Counted from the first letter of the stretch, positions 32,113-41,030 are shown. The stretch is DNA of 64,000 nt from Deltaproteobacteria bacterium (GCA_020060215.1 JAGVAP010000120.1:19659-83658); one strand, 5' to 3'. The notes: generated from the sequence alone by a model not told the origin. Numbers and translations: made by a program.

Positions 32113-33378
32113 CTACACCATCTCGTGGATAGGGCGCCGAGCCGTGCGATCCGGCCGAATGTCCCGGACGATTTCGACTTCAATTTTTCGGCGGGAATCC
32201 ACAAGTAGGATTCGCTCTCCGGGCGTCAATGCATTTATAGTCTTGACGAAACCGCAGGAGATTCCCTTGGCGCTGAATCCCTCGGGTTTGTCCGGACTGG
32301 CAAGGCTGAAGATGCGTTCCCCCACCCGGCCGATCGCCATGTCCGTGACACAGGTGAGCACGGTGCCGATCTCGTTTCCTGACAGATCCGCCACTTTGGC
32401 TGGGAGGGATACTTTTCGCAGATCGAACCCTGCAAAGGGAAGCGTATATTCCGGGCTTTGAACGTTTAACAGGGCTTTTGCCCCGAGGAAGTCCTTAGAA
32501 AAGCCTTTGCCCTTCCCGGTCAAAGGTAGCGCAAACTCCCAGGGGGTGTTGATAAACTGCCAGGTTCCAATGTCCTGATGGGACAGGGGCAGCACAGCAC
32601 CGGTGCGAAGGGAATCGCGTGCCGCCAAGCCGCACGCGATGAGGCCGAACTGCTTTCCGGCATCAAGCGCCGTTTTCCAGAGAGAGACGACCTTACCCGG
32701 ATGGATAAAAATCTCGAAACCGAATTCACCGGTGTAGCCTGTACGGGATAAAAGGACCGGCGTGCCATCGGTGAGCCTAACCACAGCGGCGCTCGGATCC
32801 GTCGGGTCAAAATGACCCTTGAACGAAAAGTAAGGCATCCGACTCAGAACCGATTCCGAATTGAAAATAATCTTCTTGATGATTCTGGCCGCCGCCCGTC
32901 CCTGGATGTCAACCTTCCCCACCTGATCCGTGAGATCCGAGATGGTGACTCTTCGGCCATCCTTCTGCCGGTTGAGGTGCTCTGCAATAGGCCTGCCCAT
33001 ACCGGCGTTCACCACCAGCATATAGTTGTCAGGAGCTATCTGGCTTACAATGCTGTCATCGATCACCCAGCCCTTTTCGTTGAGGAACGCGCCATATACG
33101 CATCTGCCAGGGGAGAGAGGCTCTTTTTTCGATCCCGTGCAGACGAACAGATCCTGGGTAAAGCAATATTGCAACAACTCCAGGGCATTTGGCCCTGAGA
33201 CAAGCAGGACGGCCATGTGGCTCGTGTCGAAAAGGCCGGCTGCGTTGATCACGGCCAGGTGCTCATTCTTGGCGGAGGCGTACCACAACGGCATGTCATA
33301 TCCACCGAAGGTTGCAATGTTGGCGCCGTTAGCGACATGCCAACCATAGAGGGGGGTTTTATTTAGCACCTTTTCCAT
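32113..33378 (-). CDS. gcvT: Aminomethyltransferase (glycine cleavage T protein)
   Basis: A 421-residue folate-dependent enzyme, somewhat longer than the usual 360-370. The conserved parts are GGYDMPLWYASAKNEHLAV, GLFDTSHMAVLLVSGP, RTGYTGEFGFEIF and the C-terminal barrel CGFVKTINALTPGERI. It transfers the methylene group from GcvH to tetrahydrofolate, releasing ammonia. Start ATG 33378 behind GGAGAGA. It is the first gene of the gcv operon; the 130 nt upstream are strongly AT-rich and presumably hold the promoter. Confidence 0.92.
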   Translation of the reverse strand: MEKVLNKTPLYGWHVANGANIATFGGYDMPLWYASAKNEHLAVINAAGLFDTSHMAVLLVSGPNALELLQYCFTQDLFVCTGSKKEPLSPGRCVYGAFLNEKGWVIDDSIVSQIAPDNYMLVVNAGMGRPIAEHLNRQKDGRRVTISDLTDQVGKVDIQGRAAARIIKKIIFNSESVLSRMPYFSFKGHFDPTDPSAAVVRLTDGTPVLLSRTGYTGEFGFEIFIHPGKVVSLWKTALDAGKQFGLIACGLAARDSLRTGAVLPLSHQDIGTWQFINTPWEFALPLTGKGKGFSKDFLGAKALLNVQSPEYTLPFAGFDLRKVSLPAKVADLSGNEIGTVLTCVTDMAIGRVGERIFSLASPDKPEGFSAKGISCGFVKTINALTPGERILLVDSRRKIEVEIVRDIRPDRTARRPIHEMV

Positions 33379-33514
33379 ATGTATCTCTCCAAAATATTAA
33401 CTTAACGATCATAAAAATATAAGCAAATAACCATACTATAGTCTAATATTTTACTTGACATCATATTTGAACCACAATATGAAAATGGAAGATACCCGCG
33501 AAGAGAAGGCACTG

Positions 33515-34100
33515 TCAACTGTTTTGTGTGAAACTGTTCTGAGCCAAACATTTGAGGAAAGGCAGCTTCGTAGACACTTTTCCTATGGGTTTAGACCTCC
33601 AAGTCAGTCCATTTTCAGACAGATAAGAGGCAGCAACGTGTAGCAGGACGTCGTTCCTGCGACGATTTTCATAGGTTTGGTTTGGTTCAAACTTTTTGTT
33701 GACCCTTTCAATTATGAAGACCCGCTCCAAACCGCTAAGGCCATCCATAATTCCAGGAGTAATCATGCTCCCGGCAAGACATCTTCCTTTCATGTCCCTG
33801 ACCTCACGCCAGTTGGATGCGGGTACCTTATCTCCGGCCTGCAGGCCCAACACTGTCCGCCGTCCCTCCGTAGTCACTCCGATGGACACAAAAACAGGGA
33901 CCTTCTCGACCGAACCCTTAACTCCTCATGGAGAAATTGGTTCCATTCACAGAGATGTACTTGATCGGCTCTTTGGACAGATCGCCTTCGCGCCAGGCCT
34001 CAACGGCCTCAGTTGGTTGCTGACCTTGCTCACTTCGGCGGCGGAGACCTCTTCACCGACGCCTTTTAGGGTGAGATCCCGGGGGTAGGAGCCATTGGGG
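33515..34100 (-). mobile_element. Decayed IS256-family (mutator-type) transposase remnant
   Basis: Read on the minus strand in several frames, pieces of an IS256-type transposase appear in order: GVGEEVSAAEVSKVSNQL, then after a frameshift TEAVEAWREGDLSKEPIKYI and SVNGTNFSMR, then after another shift SIGVTTEGRRTVLGLQAGDK and GSMITPGIMDGLSGLERVF. After an internal deletion the C-terminus IIERVNKKFEP, GLTWRSKPIGKVS, LPFLKCLA, FTQNS follows. At least three frameshifts and a deletion make it inactive. Terminal inverted repeats were not identified. It separates the gcv operon from the membrane-protein/amidohydrolase genes. Confidence 0.8.
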
Positions 34101-34188
34101 TGATTGGACTTACCTTTCACTTCATTGCGAGACACTGGAGGCTACTTAACCATTTAACTCAAACGGTCAAAAAAAGGAGGAAACGTCG

Positions 34189-34914
34189 ATGGAACCTGAA
34201 TGGCTGAAGTATGCTACTGGCTTTGGTATGTGGTTTATCGGATGCTTAACTGCCGGCAACGCGTTACTCCTCTCGTTCATAGTTTATAAGAAGGCGTATC
34301 GCTATGGCCGCAAAATGGGTTTGAAAGAACATAACATTCGGGAATCGGTCAAGGCATCTTTGATTACCGCGCTCGGCCCTTCTATGGGGATTTTTGTGGG
34401 AATGACCGTTTTAGTCATCGCGATGGGGGGAGCGGTGGCCTTCATTCGTGAATCCGCCGGCGTGGGCTCGATCATGTTTGAGTTGATCTCATCCCGGTCC
34501 GGAGCAGAAGCTGCGGGCGTGCAACTGACCCGCGAGGGGATGACTGCCATGGGTCTATCGACGATCCTGTGGACTATGGCTACCGGATCGGTTGCTTGGG
34601 TGCTCGTCGGTGGGGTTTTCACCCGCTGGTTGCCCAAGTTGAGAGATTTAATGGGTCAGGGAAACCCAAAGCAGATGGCTGTGATCTCGGCAGCGATCAT
34701 GCTGGCAGCGTTTGGCCGGCTCTTTATATCCGATGGAATCGTTCCTTTGGTAAAAAAGGGGACGGTTGCGCCCTTCGCTGGAGCAGTTGTCTCTCTGGTT
34801 GTCGGCATCGGATGGTTGCTCTGGGCGGATAAGCTCAAGAAACCGGAGATGAAGGAATATTTTCTGCTGGTTGCAATGATAGTGGGGATGGCCGTTGCTC
34901 AGGTGATACGCTGA
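34189..34914 (+). CDS. DUF5058-like integral membrane protein
   Basis: A 241-residue protein with about six hydrophobic helices, started at ATG 34189 behind AAAGGAGGAAA. It resembles uncharacterised membrane proteins of the DUF5058 group (recognised from memory). Notable are the first helix WFIGCLTAGNALLLSFIVYK, the loop KAYRYGRKMGLKEHNIRES and TALGPSMGIFVGMTVLVIAM. It is followed after 45 nt by a second membrane protein of the same length and then by an M20 amidohydrolase. I infer a two-component importer for the hydrolase substrate; no energy-coupling protein is present. Confidence 0.6.
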   Translation: MEPEWLKYATGFGMWFIGCLTAGNALLLSFIVYKKAYRYGRKMGLKEHNIRESVKASLITALGPSMGIFVGMTVLVIAMGGAVAFIRESAGVGSIMFELISSRSGAEAAGVQLTREGMTAMGLSTILWTMATGSVAWVLVGGVFTRWLPKLRDLMGQGNPKQMAVISAAIMLAAFGRLFISDGIVPLVKKGTVAPFAGAVVSLVVGIGWLLWADKLKKPEMKEYFLLVAMIVGMAVAQVIR

Positions 34915-34959
34915 AAGCTTAGAGCCTATGAAACTGCACATGAATCATGGAGGTAGGGA

Positions 34960-35679
34960 ATGAATGAGAAAGCTGAGAAATATCATGGCATGAGCTCGCT
35001 GCCGGACGAACAAAAGGAAGCAATCATTAAAAATGAATACGGTTCCGAGATACATACCTGGGGCTTGACCTTGAGCTTGATCCATGCACTGATCATCTTC
35101 CTGCCCGCGCTGTTCCTATTCTTTGTGTATGATTTGTTCCCCGGCTGGGCAACCATAGGAAAGGCCTTTGCCTCCACAGCCGCAGTCGTTGGTCCCTACT
35201 GGTTTATAGAGCCGGTTTCATATTTCTTGGTCCTGGGGATTGGAGGAACCTACATTTCATTTTTGGGAGGAAATATCTCCAACATGCGGCTGCCCGTCTC
35301 AGCGGTAGCGCAGGAAGTGGCAGGTGTACGTGAGGGATCTCCGGAGGGTGAAATCATCGGAGCCATTGGGATCTCTGTCTCTCAGGTGATACTGACGGTT
35401 GCCGTGCTGGCAGGTGCCGTGCTGGTGACCTTAATCATCGATATCCTCCCCAAAAGCGTCACCGGCGCTTTCGATTTCCTTCTGCCGTGTTTGTGGGGGG
35501 CCATCTTTGGCCAGTTTGCCATTCGGGGGCTGCCATATGCTATCATTGCCCTGATAGTTGGCATACCGATGGTACTGTTTTCGGGTATTCCAGCTTGGAC
35601 CCAAATTCCCATCATGGTGTTTGGGCTTGCCATTCTGTCCCTCGTTCTGTTCAAGAAGGGGATCTGGATGCCGAACTAA
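34960..35679 (+). CDS. Integral membrane protein, partner of the DUF5058-like protein
   Basis: A 239-residue protein with about six hydrophobic helices. The cytoplasmic N-terminus is EKYHGMSSLPDEQKEAIIKN, with the conserved block VLGIGGTYISFLGGNISNMR and a loop VSAVAQEVAGVREGSPEGEI. I do not know the family name. It starts with ATG behind GGAGGTAGGG, and the matching sizes and close spacing with the preceding gene argue for a heterodimeric transporter or channel. Confidence 0.55.
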   Translation: MNEKAEKYHGMSSLPDEQKEAIIKNEYGSEIHTWGLTLSLIHALIIFLPALFLFFVYDLFPGWATIGKAFASTAAVVGPYWFIEPVSYFLVLGIGGTYISFLGGNISNMRLPVSAVAQEVAGVREGSPEGEIIGAIGISVSQVILTVAVLAGAVLVTLIIDILPKSVTGAFDFLLPCLWGAIFGQFAIRGLPYAIIALIVGIPMVLFSGIPAWTQIPIMVFGLAILSLVLFKKGIWMPN

Positions 35680-35928
35680 CAACTGACCCTTCTCGTCTCA
35701 CGAGGTTGGCATTCCCACGGGTGTCATCCGGATAGAAATTCGGTGTCGGATTCCAGAGAACATGTTAATGCCGAGCCCTGAGACAGCCCTGAGACAACCG
35801 CTGGTTTCAGTTAAGTTCCACTAGATGAGCTGCGAATTCATGGATTGTTTTCCTGGGCATGGGTCCCATTGTCTATCAAACGTCGCGGCTTTCGTTAAGC
35901 CGGAGGAGGTGGCGTAATTAACTCGATC

Positions 35929-37074
35929 TTGGCTGAGGTATCCAAAACGATGAATCAAATGATGGCTTGGCGCCATCATCTACATAAAAACCCTGAAACG
36001 GCGTTTGGAGAAATAAAAACTGCGGAATTTGTTGCGCTGCTGCTCGAATCGTGGGGATATGAGGTTTGTACCGGAGTCGGAAAAACTGGAGTAGTAGCAT
36101 CACTCAGGTCCGGACAAGGTCGTAAAGCCATCGGTTTGCGGGCGGATATGGATGCGCTGCCGGTCTCCGAACAAGTTGAAAGTGAATACAAAAGCCGAAT
36201 TGCCGGGAAGATGCATGCCTGCGGTCATGATGGCCACATCGCTATGCTGCTGGGGGCCGCCCAGTACCTATCCGAAAAGAGAGACTTTAATGGAACGGTG
36301 CGGCTGATTTTCCAACCTGCCGAGGAGATCATGGGCGGCGCCCCGGCCATGATCAAGGATAGGTTTTTCGAGCGCTTCCCGGTAGACGCCATTTTTGGCT
36401 TACACAACATGCCCGGAGTAGAACAGGGAAAGCTTTACTTCAGGTCCGGCCCGATGATGGCCGCTGTGGATAACTGGGAAGTTGAGCTGACCGGCAGAGG
36501 CAGCCATGGCTCCGTGCCGGAAAAGAGCCTCGACCCAATCGTTGCCGGATCATCACTGGTGATGGCGCTGCAGACGATTGTGTCCAGGAACGTGGCCCCC
36601 CTGCAGTCCGCTGTTGTCTCCGTGGGAGCCTTTCTCGCGGGTGAGGCCGCTAACGTGATCCCGCAAAGCGCGATTTTGCGTCTGAGTATCCGAAGCAGCA
36701 CGCAAACCACCCGCGACCTGGTATTGAACAGGGTCAAAGCAGTTATTGCCGCACAAGCTCAATCGTTTGGAGTGAGCTACGAGGTTCGGGAAGGTCCTCC
36801 TGGCGCCATACTCGTTAATGATGCTGTCCAGACAGCGTTTGCTGCCCAAGTGGCGAAAGATCTGCTTGGAGAAGATCAGGTATCGACAGAGGGGGCCACT
36901 TACATGGGCAGTGAAGATTTTGCGGTTTTCACCGAGCAAAAACCTGGCACTTACTGCATCATAGGAAACGGTGACACCCCGATGGTTCACAACCCAACGT
37001 ATGTGTTTGAAGACAAGAACCTCACTATTGGATGCGCCTATTGGATCGCGTTAACTGAGGCCTTCTTAAAATAA
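35929..37074 (+). CDS. M20-family metal-dependent amidohydrolase (hippurate/N-acyl amino acid hydrolase type)
   Basis: A di-metal peptidase-like hydrolase of 381 residues. Metal-site motifs are GLRADMDALPV, MHACGHDGH, QPAEE and the C-terminal THMGSEDF equivalent TYMGSEDFAVF; the lid domain lies at about residues 180-290. Such enzymes release free amino acids from N-acyl amino acids, for example hippurate or N-acetyl derivatives. Start is uncertain: TTG 35929 is 19 nt from a strong GGAGGAGGT (35902-35910). Homologue-like residues (INSILAEVSK) continue in frame to an ATT at 35917 and a GTA at 35914, so the original start codon may have mutated or be non-standard. Co-directional with the two membrane-protein genes. 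Confidence 0.8.
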   Translation: MAEVSKTMNQMMAWRHHLHKNPETAFGEIKTAEFVALLLESWGYEVCTGVGKTGVVASLRSGQGRKAIGLRADMDALPVSEQVESEYKSRIAGKMHACGHDGHIAMLLGAAQYLSEKRDFNGTVRLIFQPAEEIMGGAPAMIKDRFFERFPVDAIFGLHNMPGVEQGKLYFRSGPMMAAVDNWEVELTGRGSHGSVPEKSLDPIVAGSSLVMALQTIVSRNVAPLQSAVVSVGAFLAGEAANVIPQSAILRLSIRSSTQTTRDLVLNRVKAVIAAQAQSFGVSYEVREGPPGAILVNDAVQTAFAAQVAKDLLGEDQVSTEGATYMGSEDFAVFTEQKPGTYCIIGNGDTPMVHNPTYVFEDKNLTIGCAYWIALTEAFLK

Positions 37075-37427
37075 CCATCTGCGGCGCATTTTAGGTGAGC
37101 TGCAAGTAGCGTGCTTATGAGAGCCAGGGAGTTCTTTAGGGCAAGGGTTATGTAAATACCTTTCACAGAAGCTTCCGAATAGCGTCCGAGACCGAAAATC
37201 CATACTCCCATGAGAGGGCTGTGCGCTGTAAGGTCCTGGTGTGGGTGTACGAACGTATCCCTGCAGCAGCTAATTGTAGGCTGCATGCAAGGGAGACTTG
37301 CCGAAGGTCAGCTTAACCGATGATGTAAACGGTAACGGGCCTACACCGTCAAAATAGAATGACGACCTTGGGCGGGTCCGACTCATCGTGACATGCCATA
37401 GAAGCAAAAAGTCTGGCGCAAATCAGT
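37075..37427. other. Intergenic region without recognised features
   Basis: 353 nt after the amidohydrolase gene. No gene, repeat or clear terminator was recognised. The last 100 nt should contain the start signals of the next receiver gene, but no clear Shine-Dalgarno precedes its ATG. Confidence 0.35.
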
Positions 37428-37859
37428 ATGCCTGGTCAAAGCAAACCCGTGATTCTTGCGGCCGAAGACGATCAGGATGATCGATTGCTCTTTGAGGAGA
37501 CTATGGCGCCTTTCATGGGCTTTCTGGATCTCCGATTTGCAGAAGACGGAGAGAAATTGATGGAGTATTTGCATTCTGCGACCCGAGGGAAGAACCCTGA
37601 AATCCCCTTGCCCCAACTGATTATCCTGAATTTGAATATGCCCAGGAAAAACGGCTGCCAGGCCCTGATAGAAATAAATGACGACCCCAAGCTCAAGCAC
37701 ATCCCTGTTGTCGTTTTGACGACCTCTTCCATAGAGGAAGAGAAACGTTTCTGTATCGAAGCAGGCGCCAGAGCCTTTTTTACGAAACCAAACGCTTTTC
37801 CCGAGCTCCAATCGGCCGTCAGGAGTATCGTCGAAGAATGGTTTCCGCTTCCATCCTAA
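37428..37859 (+). CDS. Stand-alone receiver-domain protein with Asn at the phospho-acceptor position (pseudo-receiver)
   Basis: A 143-residue Rcp1-like single-domain response regulator. The acidic pocket (Glu13, Asp14, Asp15), the Thr98/Thr99 region in VVVLTTSS and Lys120 in FFTKPNAF are kept. The phospho-acceptor in the usual LDLNMP is Asn68 here (IILNLNMPRKNG). It therefore cannot be phosphorylated on Asp in the normal way and may act as a constitutive or ligand-tuned protein, or be a phosphate-independent partner of the adjacent kinases. A one-base change (GAC to AAC) would explain it. Confidence 0.8.
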   Translation: MPGQSKPVILAAEDDQDDRLLFEETMAPFMGFLDLRFAEDGEKLMEYLHSATRGKNPEIPLPQLIILNLNMPRKNGCQALIEINDDPKLKHIPVVVLTTSSIEEEKRFCIEAGARAFFTKPNAFPELQSAVRSIVEEWFPLPS

Positions 37860-38199
37860 AGACGCAAACTCATAGGAGTCGCCCTTGACCCTCCTGAAGG
37901 ATCTTATACGGGTTTTCCTGTATTCGGAGCCCCCTTGTTCGATTGAGACTTCCCGCCACCGGGCTGATTATGTTAAGCCTCTGCACAAACGAGCAATGCG
38001 ACGCCAGCCCCTCCTTCGGTCTCTGCATCTCGGAGAAACTCCTCTGTGATAGGGAGACCGTCCCTATACGGCCCCATCGTCTGATGCGTTTGGACGCTCT
38101 CCAATTTCTTCACACTCCTCCGCCTCCATCCATCAGACGTGGGGCACCCGCCTGTACTTCCGCCCCAACGGAATCAAGCTTGCCAATTCCGCCGCTCGC
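37860..38199. other. Region holding the eroded 5' part of the PAS kinase gene
   Basis: 340 nt without a complete gene. In the frame of the following kinase the sequence is open from 38053 and reads WGTRLYFRPNGIKLANSAAR just before the ATG at 38200, which resembles PAS-domain sequence. An in-frame TGA-TAG pair at about 38047 ends the frame upstream. No start codon with a ribosome binding site is visible, so the true N-terminus appears to be lost. Confidence 0.4.
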
Positions 38200-39156
38200 A
38201 TGGGCGACCTGTCGGAAAGGCCGACCTGTTATGGCATCACGCACAGAAGGGCCACTCCCTGCGACGGTACGGAGCATACCTGCCCCCTGCAGGAAGTCAA
38301 GAAGACCGGGAAGCCCGTTTCGGTCGAGCATATCCACTACGATAAAGAAGGGAACGCGAGGAACGTTGAAGTCAGCGCCTACCCGATCCTCGATGAAGAA
38401 GGAAACGTCGTCCGCATGATTGAATATATGCTGGACATTACCGAGCGCAGGAGGCTTGAAAAGGAACTGGAAGGCTATGCCGAGAGGGTGAAGCTCTTTG
38501 CATACTCCGTATCCCATGATCTCAAGAACCCGATCATGGCAATACACGGACTGACAAGACTCCTCTGCAAGAGGGAAGGCGAAACTCTGAACGACACTAC
38601 GCGGGCGTACTGCAACCGGATCCTGAAGACGTCCCAACAGGCTTTGACCCTGATAGAAGAGATCAACGCCTTCATCCGGGCGAAGAAAGCGGTTCTCAAT
38701 CTGGAACCGTTCCCGCCGAAAGAGGTCTTTGCGCAGGTGAAGACCGAATTCCGGGACTCTATGGCCGGCCGCGGCATAAGATGGTCGGAGCCGGCAAACG
38801 TACCTGAGATCAAAGCGGACAAGACGTCCATGATCAGAGTCTTCAGGAATCTCGTCGATAACGCGCTGAAGTACGGCGGCAAAGACATGCGGGAGATCAA
38901 AGTCGAATACAAGGAGGAGGAAGGCCTGCACCTCTTTTCCATATACAACGACGGCGCGGGCATTGACAGACAAAATTCAGAGAAGATCTTCGAGACGTTT
39001 CAGCGAAGCGACAAGTCCGGCGGAGTGGAAAGCACGGGCTTGGGGCTCTCCATTGTCAGGGAGATAGCGGAAAAGCACGGGGGAAGGGCCTGGGTTGAAA
39101 GCGAGGGTGGGAAGGGGGTGACTTTCTATGTATCGATCTCGAGTCGCCTGGGGTAA
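38200..39156 (+). CDS. PAS-domain sensor histidine kinase, probably 5'-truncated
   Basis: At least 318 residues. The visible order is a PAS half-domain with a cysteine/histidine motif (CYGITHRRATPC, HTCPL) and a closing YMLDITERR; a dimerisation helix with His106 in YSVSHDLKNPIM; and an ATPase domain with the N box FRNLVDNALKYGG, G1 box NDGAGID and G2 box TGLGLSI. ATG 38200 has no Shine-Dalgarno and lies in the middle of PAS-like sequence, so the gene may have lost its start. The Cys-rich PAS type is common in Desulfobacterota kinases. No receiver is fused; adjacent receivers may be partners. Confidence 0.65.
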   Translation: MGDLSERPTCYGITHRRATPCDGTEHTCPLQEVKKTGKPVSVEHIHYDKEGNARNVEVSAYPILDEEGNVVRMIEYMLDITERRRLEKELEGYAERVKLFAYSVSHDLKNPIMAIHGLTRLLCKREGETLNDTTRAYCNRILKTSQQALTLIEEINAFIRAKKAVLNLEPFPPKEVFAQVKTEFRDSMAGRGIRWSEPANVPEIKADKTSMIRVFRNLVDNALKYGGKDMREIKVEYKEEEGLHLFSIYNDGAGIDRQNSEKIFETFQRSDKSGGVESTGLGLSIVREIAEKHGGRAWVESEGGKGVTFYVSISSRLG

Positions 39157-39240
39157 GAGCCGGAGTGAGAATCGGGATCGGTTCTTTCAACCGTTCATTG
39201 CCATGGCCACATCGTCCCCACGCTCCGGCGCCTCACCCCC

Positions 39241-39426
39241 TCACAGCGGGAGCCACTTCCTGACGATCGCGCCTACGGCAGATACCAGTTCCTCGAAGCT
39301 TGCGGGCTTTGTGACAAACCCTTCCGCGCCCGCCTCCCTGCAGAGGCAAATGTCCTCCTCCATCGAGGAGGTGGTCCAGATCACTACCGGGATATGTTTC
39401 AATTCATCGTCCTGCTTGATTTCCAC
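39241..39426 (-). pseudogene. C-terminal fragment of a receiver-domain gene
   Basis: Sixty-one codons with the second half of an Rcp1-like receiver: LKHIPVVIWTTSSMEED and GAEGFVTKPASFEEL, including the conserved Thr/Ser and Lys. The first half with the acidic pocket and phospho-acceptor is missing. It starts with GTG 10 nt after the stop of the PAS kinase gene, so kinase and receiver were once an operon and a deletion removed the receiver N-terminus. It is very similar to the C-terminal half of the pseudo-receiver at 37428-37859. Confidence 0.75.
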
Positions 39427-39435
39427 AAACCGATT

Positions 39436-40671
39436 CTATTTCTCTCCTTGTCGTACGGGCAGGGTGACGACAAAGGTGGATCCTTTCCCCGGCGCGCTCC
39501 TGGCCCTGATGCTGCCCCCATGGCGCTCAGCCACCCTCGCGCAAATGGCGAGCCCCATCCCTATGCCGTCGTATTCGGCTCTTCCATGGAGACGCTGGAA
39601 GGGCTTGAAAATTCGATCCATGTATTTCTCGTCAAAGCCGATGCCGTTATCCTCTATGTATATTTCGTACTCCCGCCTGGGAGAGATTTCATTCCGTGCA
39701 TAGATTCTCACCCTGGGCTCTTCCCCGTTCTTGCGGAACTTCAAGGCATTCCCGATGAGATTCTGAAAGAGCTGTCGAATTTGTCCGGTATCGGCCTCGA
39801 TCACAGGCAGGTTCCCCACCTCGACGGTCGCCTCTGAATCCCGGATCTGGATTTCCAGGTCCGCTAAAACCTCCTGCACAATCTGCTGCAGCTGAACGGG
39901 TCCGAAGGGTTGGGCCTTGGAAATCAGCCTTGAGTATGCCAAGAGCGATTGGAGGATCTGTTTCATCCTCCCGGCCGTCTCCCGCATCCGGTTCAGGTAG
40001 TCGCGACCTTCCTCCACGATCGAATCGCCGCATCTGCATGTGAGAAGATCGGCAAACGTCTGGATCTTCCTCAATGGCTCCTGGAGATCGTGAGAGGCGA
40101 CAAAGGCGAAGCTCTCCAGCTCCCGGTTGCTGAACTCGAGCTTCCTGACATAGGAGGCGATCTTCGCCTCGGCCGCTTTGCGCTCCGTGATGTCCATCAC
40201 CACCGCGCATGCCACGATGATGTCGTCCAGCCGGAGGGGGCGGATGGAAAAATGGACAGGGACTTGCGTCCCTCCCGCTATGGCCAGGGAAACCTCACCC
40301 GTTCCGAGGTCCTTCTTGCCTCGTTCGAAGATCTCCCGAAGACGCTCCTTATCGCCCCCACAGACCCAATGGAAGATGGAGGTACCCGGGATCCTCTCGC
40401 TCGGGCCTTTGACGATCTCCGCAAACCGCCGGTTGCAAAAGTAGATGGTTCCTTCGGCCGTGAGGGACAGGGCCCCCTCGTTCATGGTCTCGATAAAGAC
40501 CCTGTATGGCTCGTCCGCGCTCTTGAGGGTATAGATCCTCTCCCCGTCCCTCCCCGAGATCAGGAGCGCATCCACCTCCCCTTCACGTATGGCGCGGAGG
40601 GTCTCCTCCGCCTCCTCGGCGCGGCTGCGCCAGGTCTCTATTTCGCGCAACAACCGGGGTTGATATTTCAT
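39436..40671 (-). CDS. PAS-domain sensor histidine kinase of the kaiBC operon
   Basis: A 411-residue soluble kinase. Residues 1-50 form an N-terminal coiled coil (EIETWRSRAEEAEETLRAI) with IREGEVDALLISG; residues 55-165 a PAS domain ending VVMDITERK; the dimerisation helix has His194 in VASHDLQEPLRK; the ATPase domain carries FQNLIGNALKFRK, EDNGIGFDEKY and GMGLAICARV. It belongs to the phytochrome-like (HWE-free) HisKA class often paired with Rcp1-like receivers. The gene lies 20 nt downstream of kaiB. A KaiC/KaiB signal may therefore feed this kinase, as SasA does in cyanobacteria, though no KaiB-like sensor domain is fused here. Confidence 0.85.
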   Translation of the reverse strand: MKYQPRLLREIETWRSRAEEAEETLRAIREGEVDALLISGRDGERIYTLKSADEPYRVFIETMNEGALSLTAEGTIYFCNRRFAEIVKGPSERIPGTSIFHWVCGGDKERLREIFERGKKDLGTGEVSLAIAGGTQVPVHFSIRPLRLDDIIVACAVVMDITERKAAEAKIASYVRKLEFSNRELESFAFVASHDLQEPLRKIQTFADLLTCRCGDSIVEEGRDYLNRMRETAGRMKQILQSLLAYSRLISKAQPFGPVQLQQIVQEVLADLEIQIRDSEATVEVGNLPVIEADTGQIRQLFQNLIGNALKFRKNGEEPRVRIYARNEISPRREYEIYIEDNGIGFDEKYMDRIFKPFQRLHGRAEYDGIGMGLAICARVAERHGGSIRARSAPGKGSTFVVTLPVRQGEK

Positions 40672-40691
40672 GAGCCACGAACCCTCAACGT

Positions 40692-41030
40692 CTATTTCTT
40701 CCTGAGATCCAATCCCAGGAGGATCTTTTCGGAATCCGAGAGATCCCCGATGAACTTTCTCAATGGCGATGGGAGCATCTTGATGAGCGTAGGGATCGCA
40801 ACGATCTGGTCCCCCTTGGCGAGGGAGGGCTGCTGGTACACGTCGATGATCTCCAGTTCGTAATTGTCCGGAAGATGCTCCTCGCAGATCTTCCTGATGT
40901 TTTCAATGGCCCGGATGCTTCGGCGGGTGGTTCCTGTAACATAGAGACGCAACAGATGCTTTTCCCGCTTCTTCTTTGCGATAGCCTTTTCGTACTTCTC
41001 GGTGGAGACTCCCGTCTTTCGTTTTGCCAT
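40692..41030 (-). CDS. kaiB: KaiB-domain protein 1
   Basis: A 112-residue protein whose residues 25-110 form the KaiB thioredoxin-like domain: LLRLYVTGTTRRSIRAIENI, YELEIIDVYQQPSLA, IVAIPTLIKMLPSPLRKFIG, and LSDSEKILLGLDL. The N-terminal 24 residues are basic. KaiB binds the KaiC ring and changes its state. The key cis-Pro region (AIPTLIK) and the leucine-rich end match family members. It is 41 nt downstream of the second kaiB gene. Confidence 0.9.
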   Translation of the reverse strand: MAKRKTGVSTEKYEKAIAKKKREKHLLRLYVTGTTRRSIRAIENIRKICEEHLPDNYELEIIDVYQQPSLAKGDQIVAIPTLIKMLPSPLRKFIGDLSDSEKILLGLDLRKK

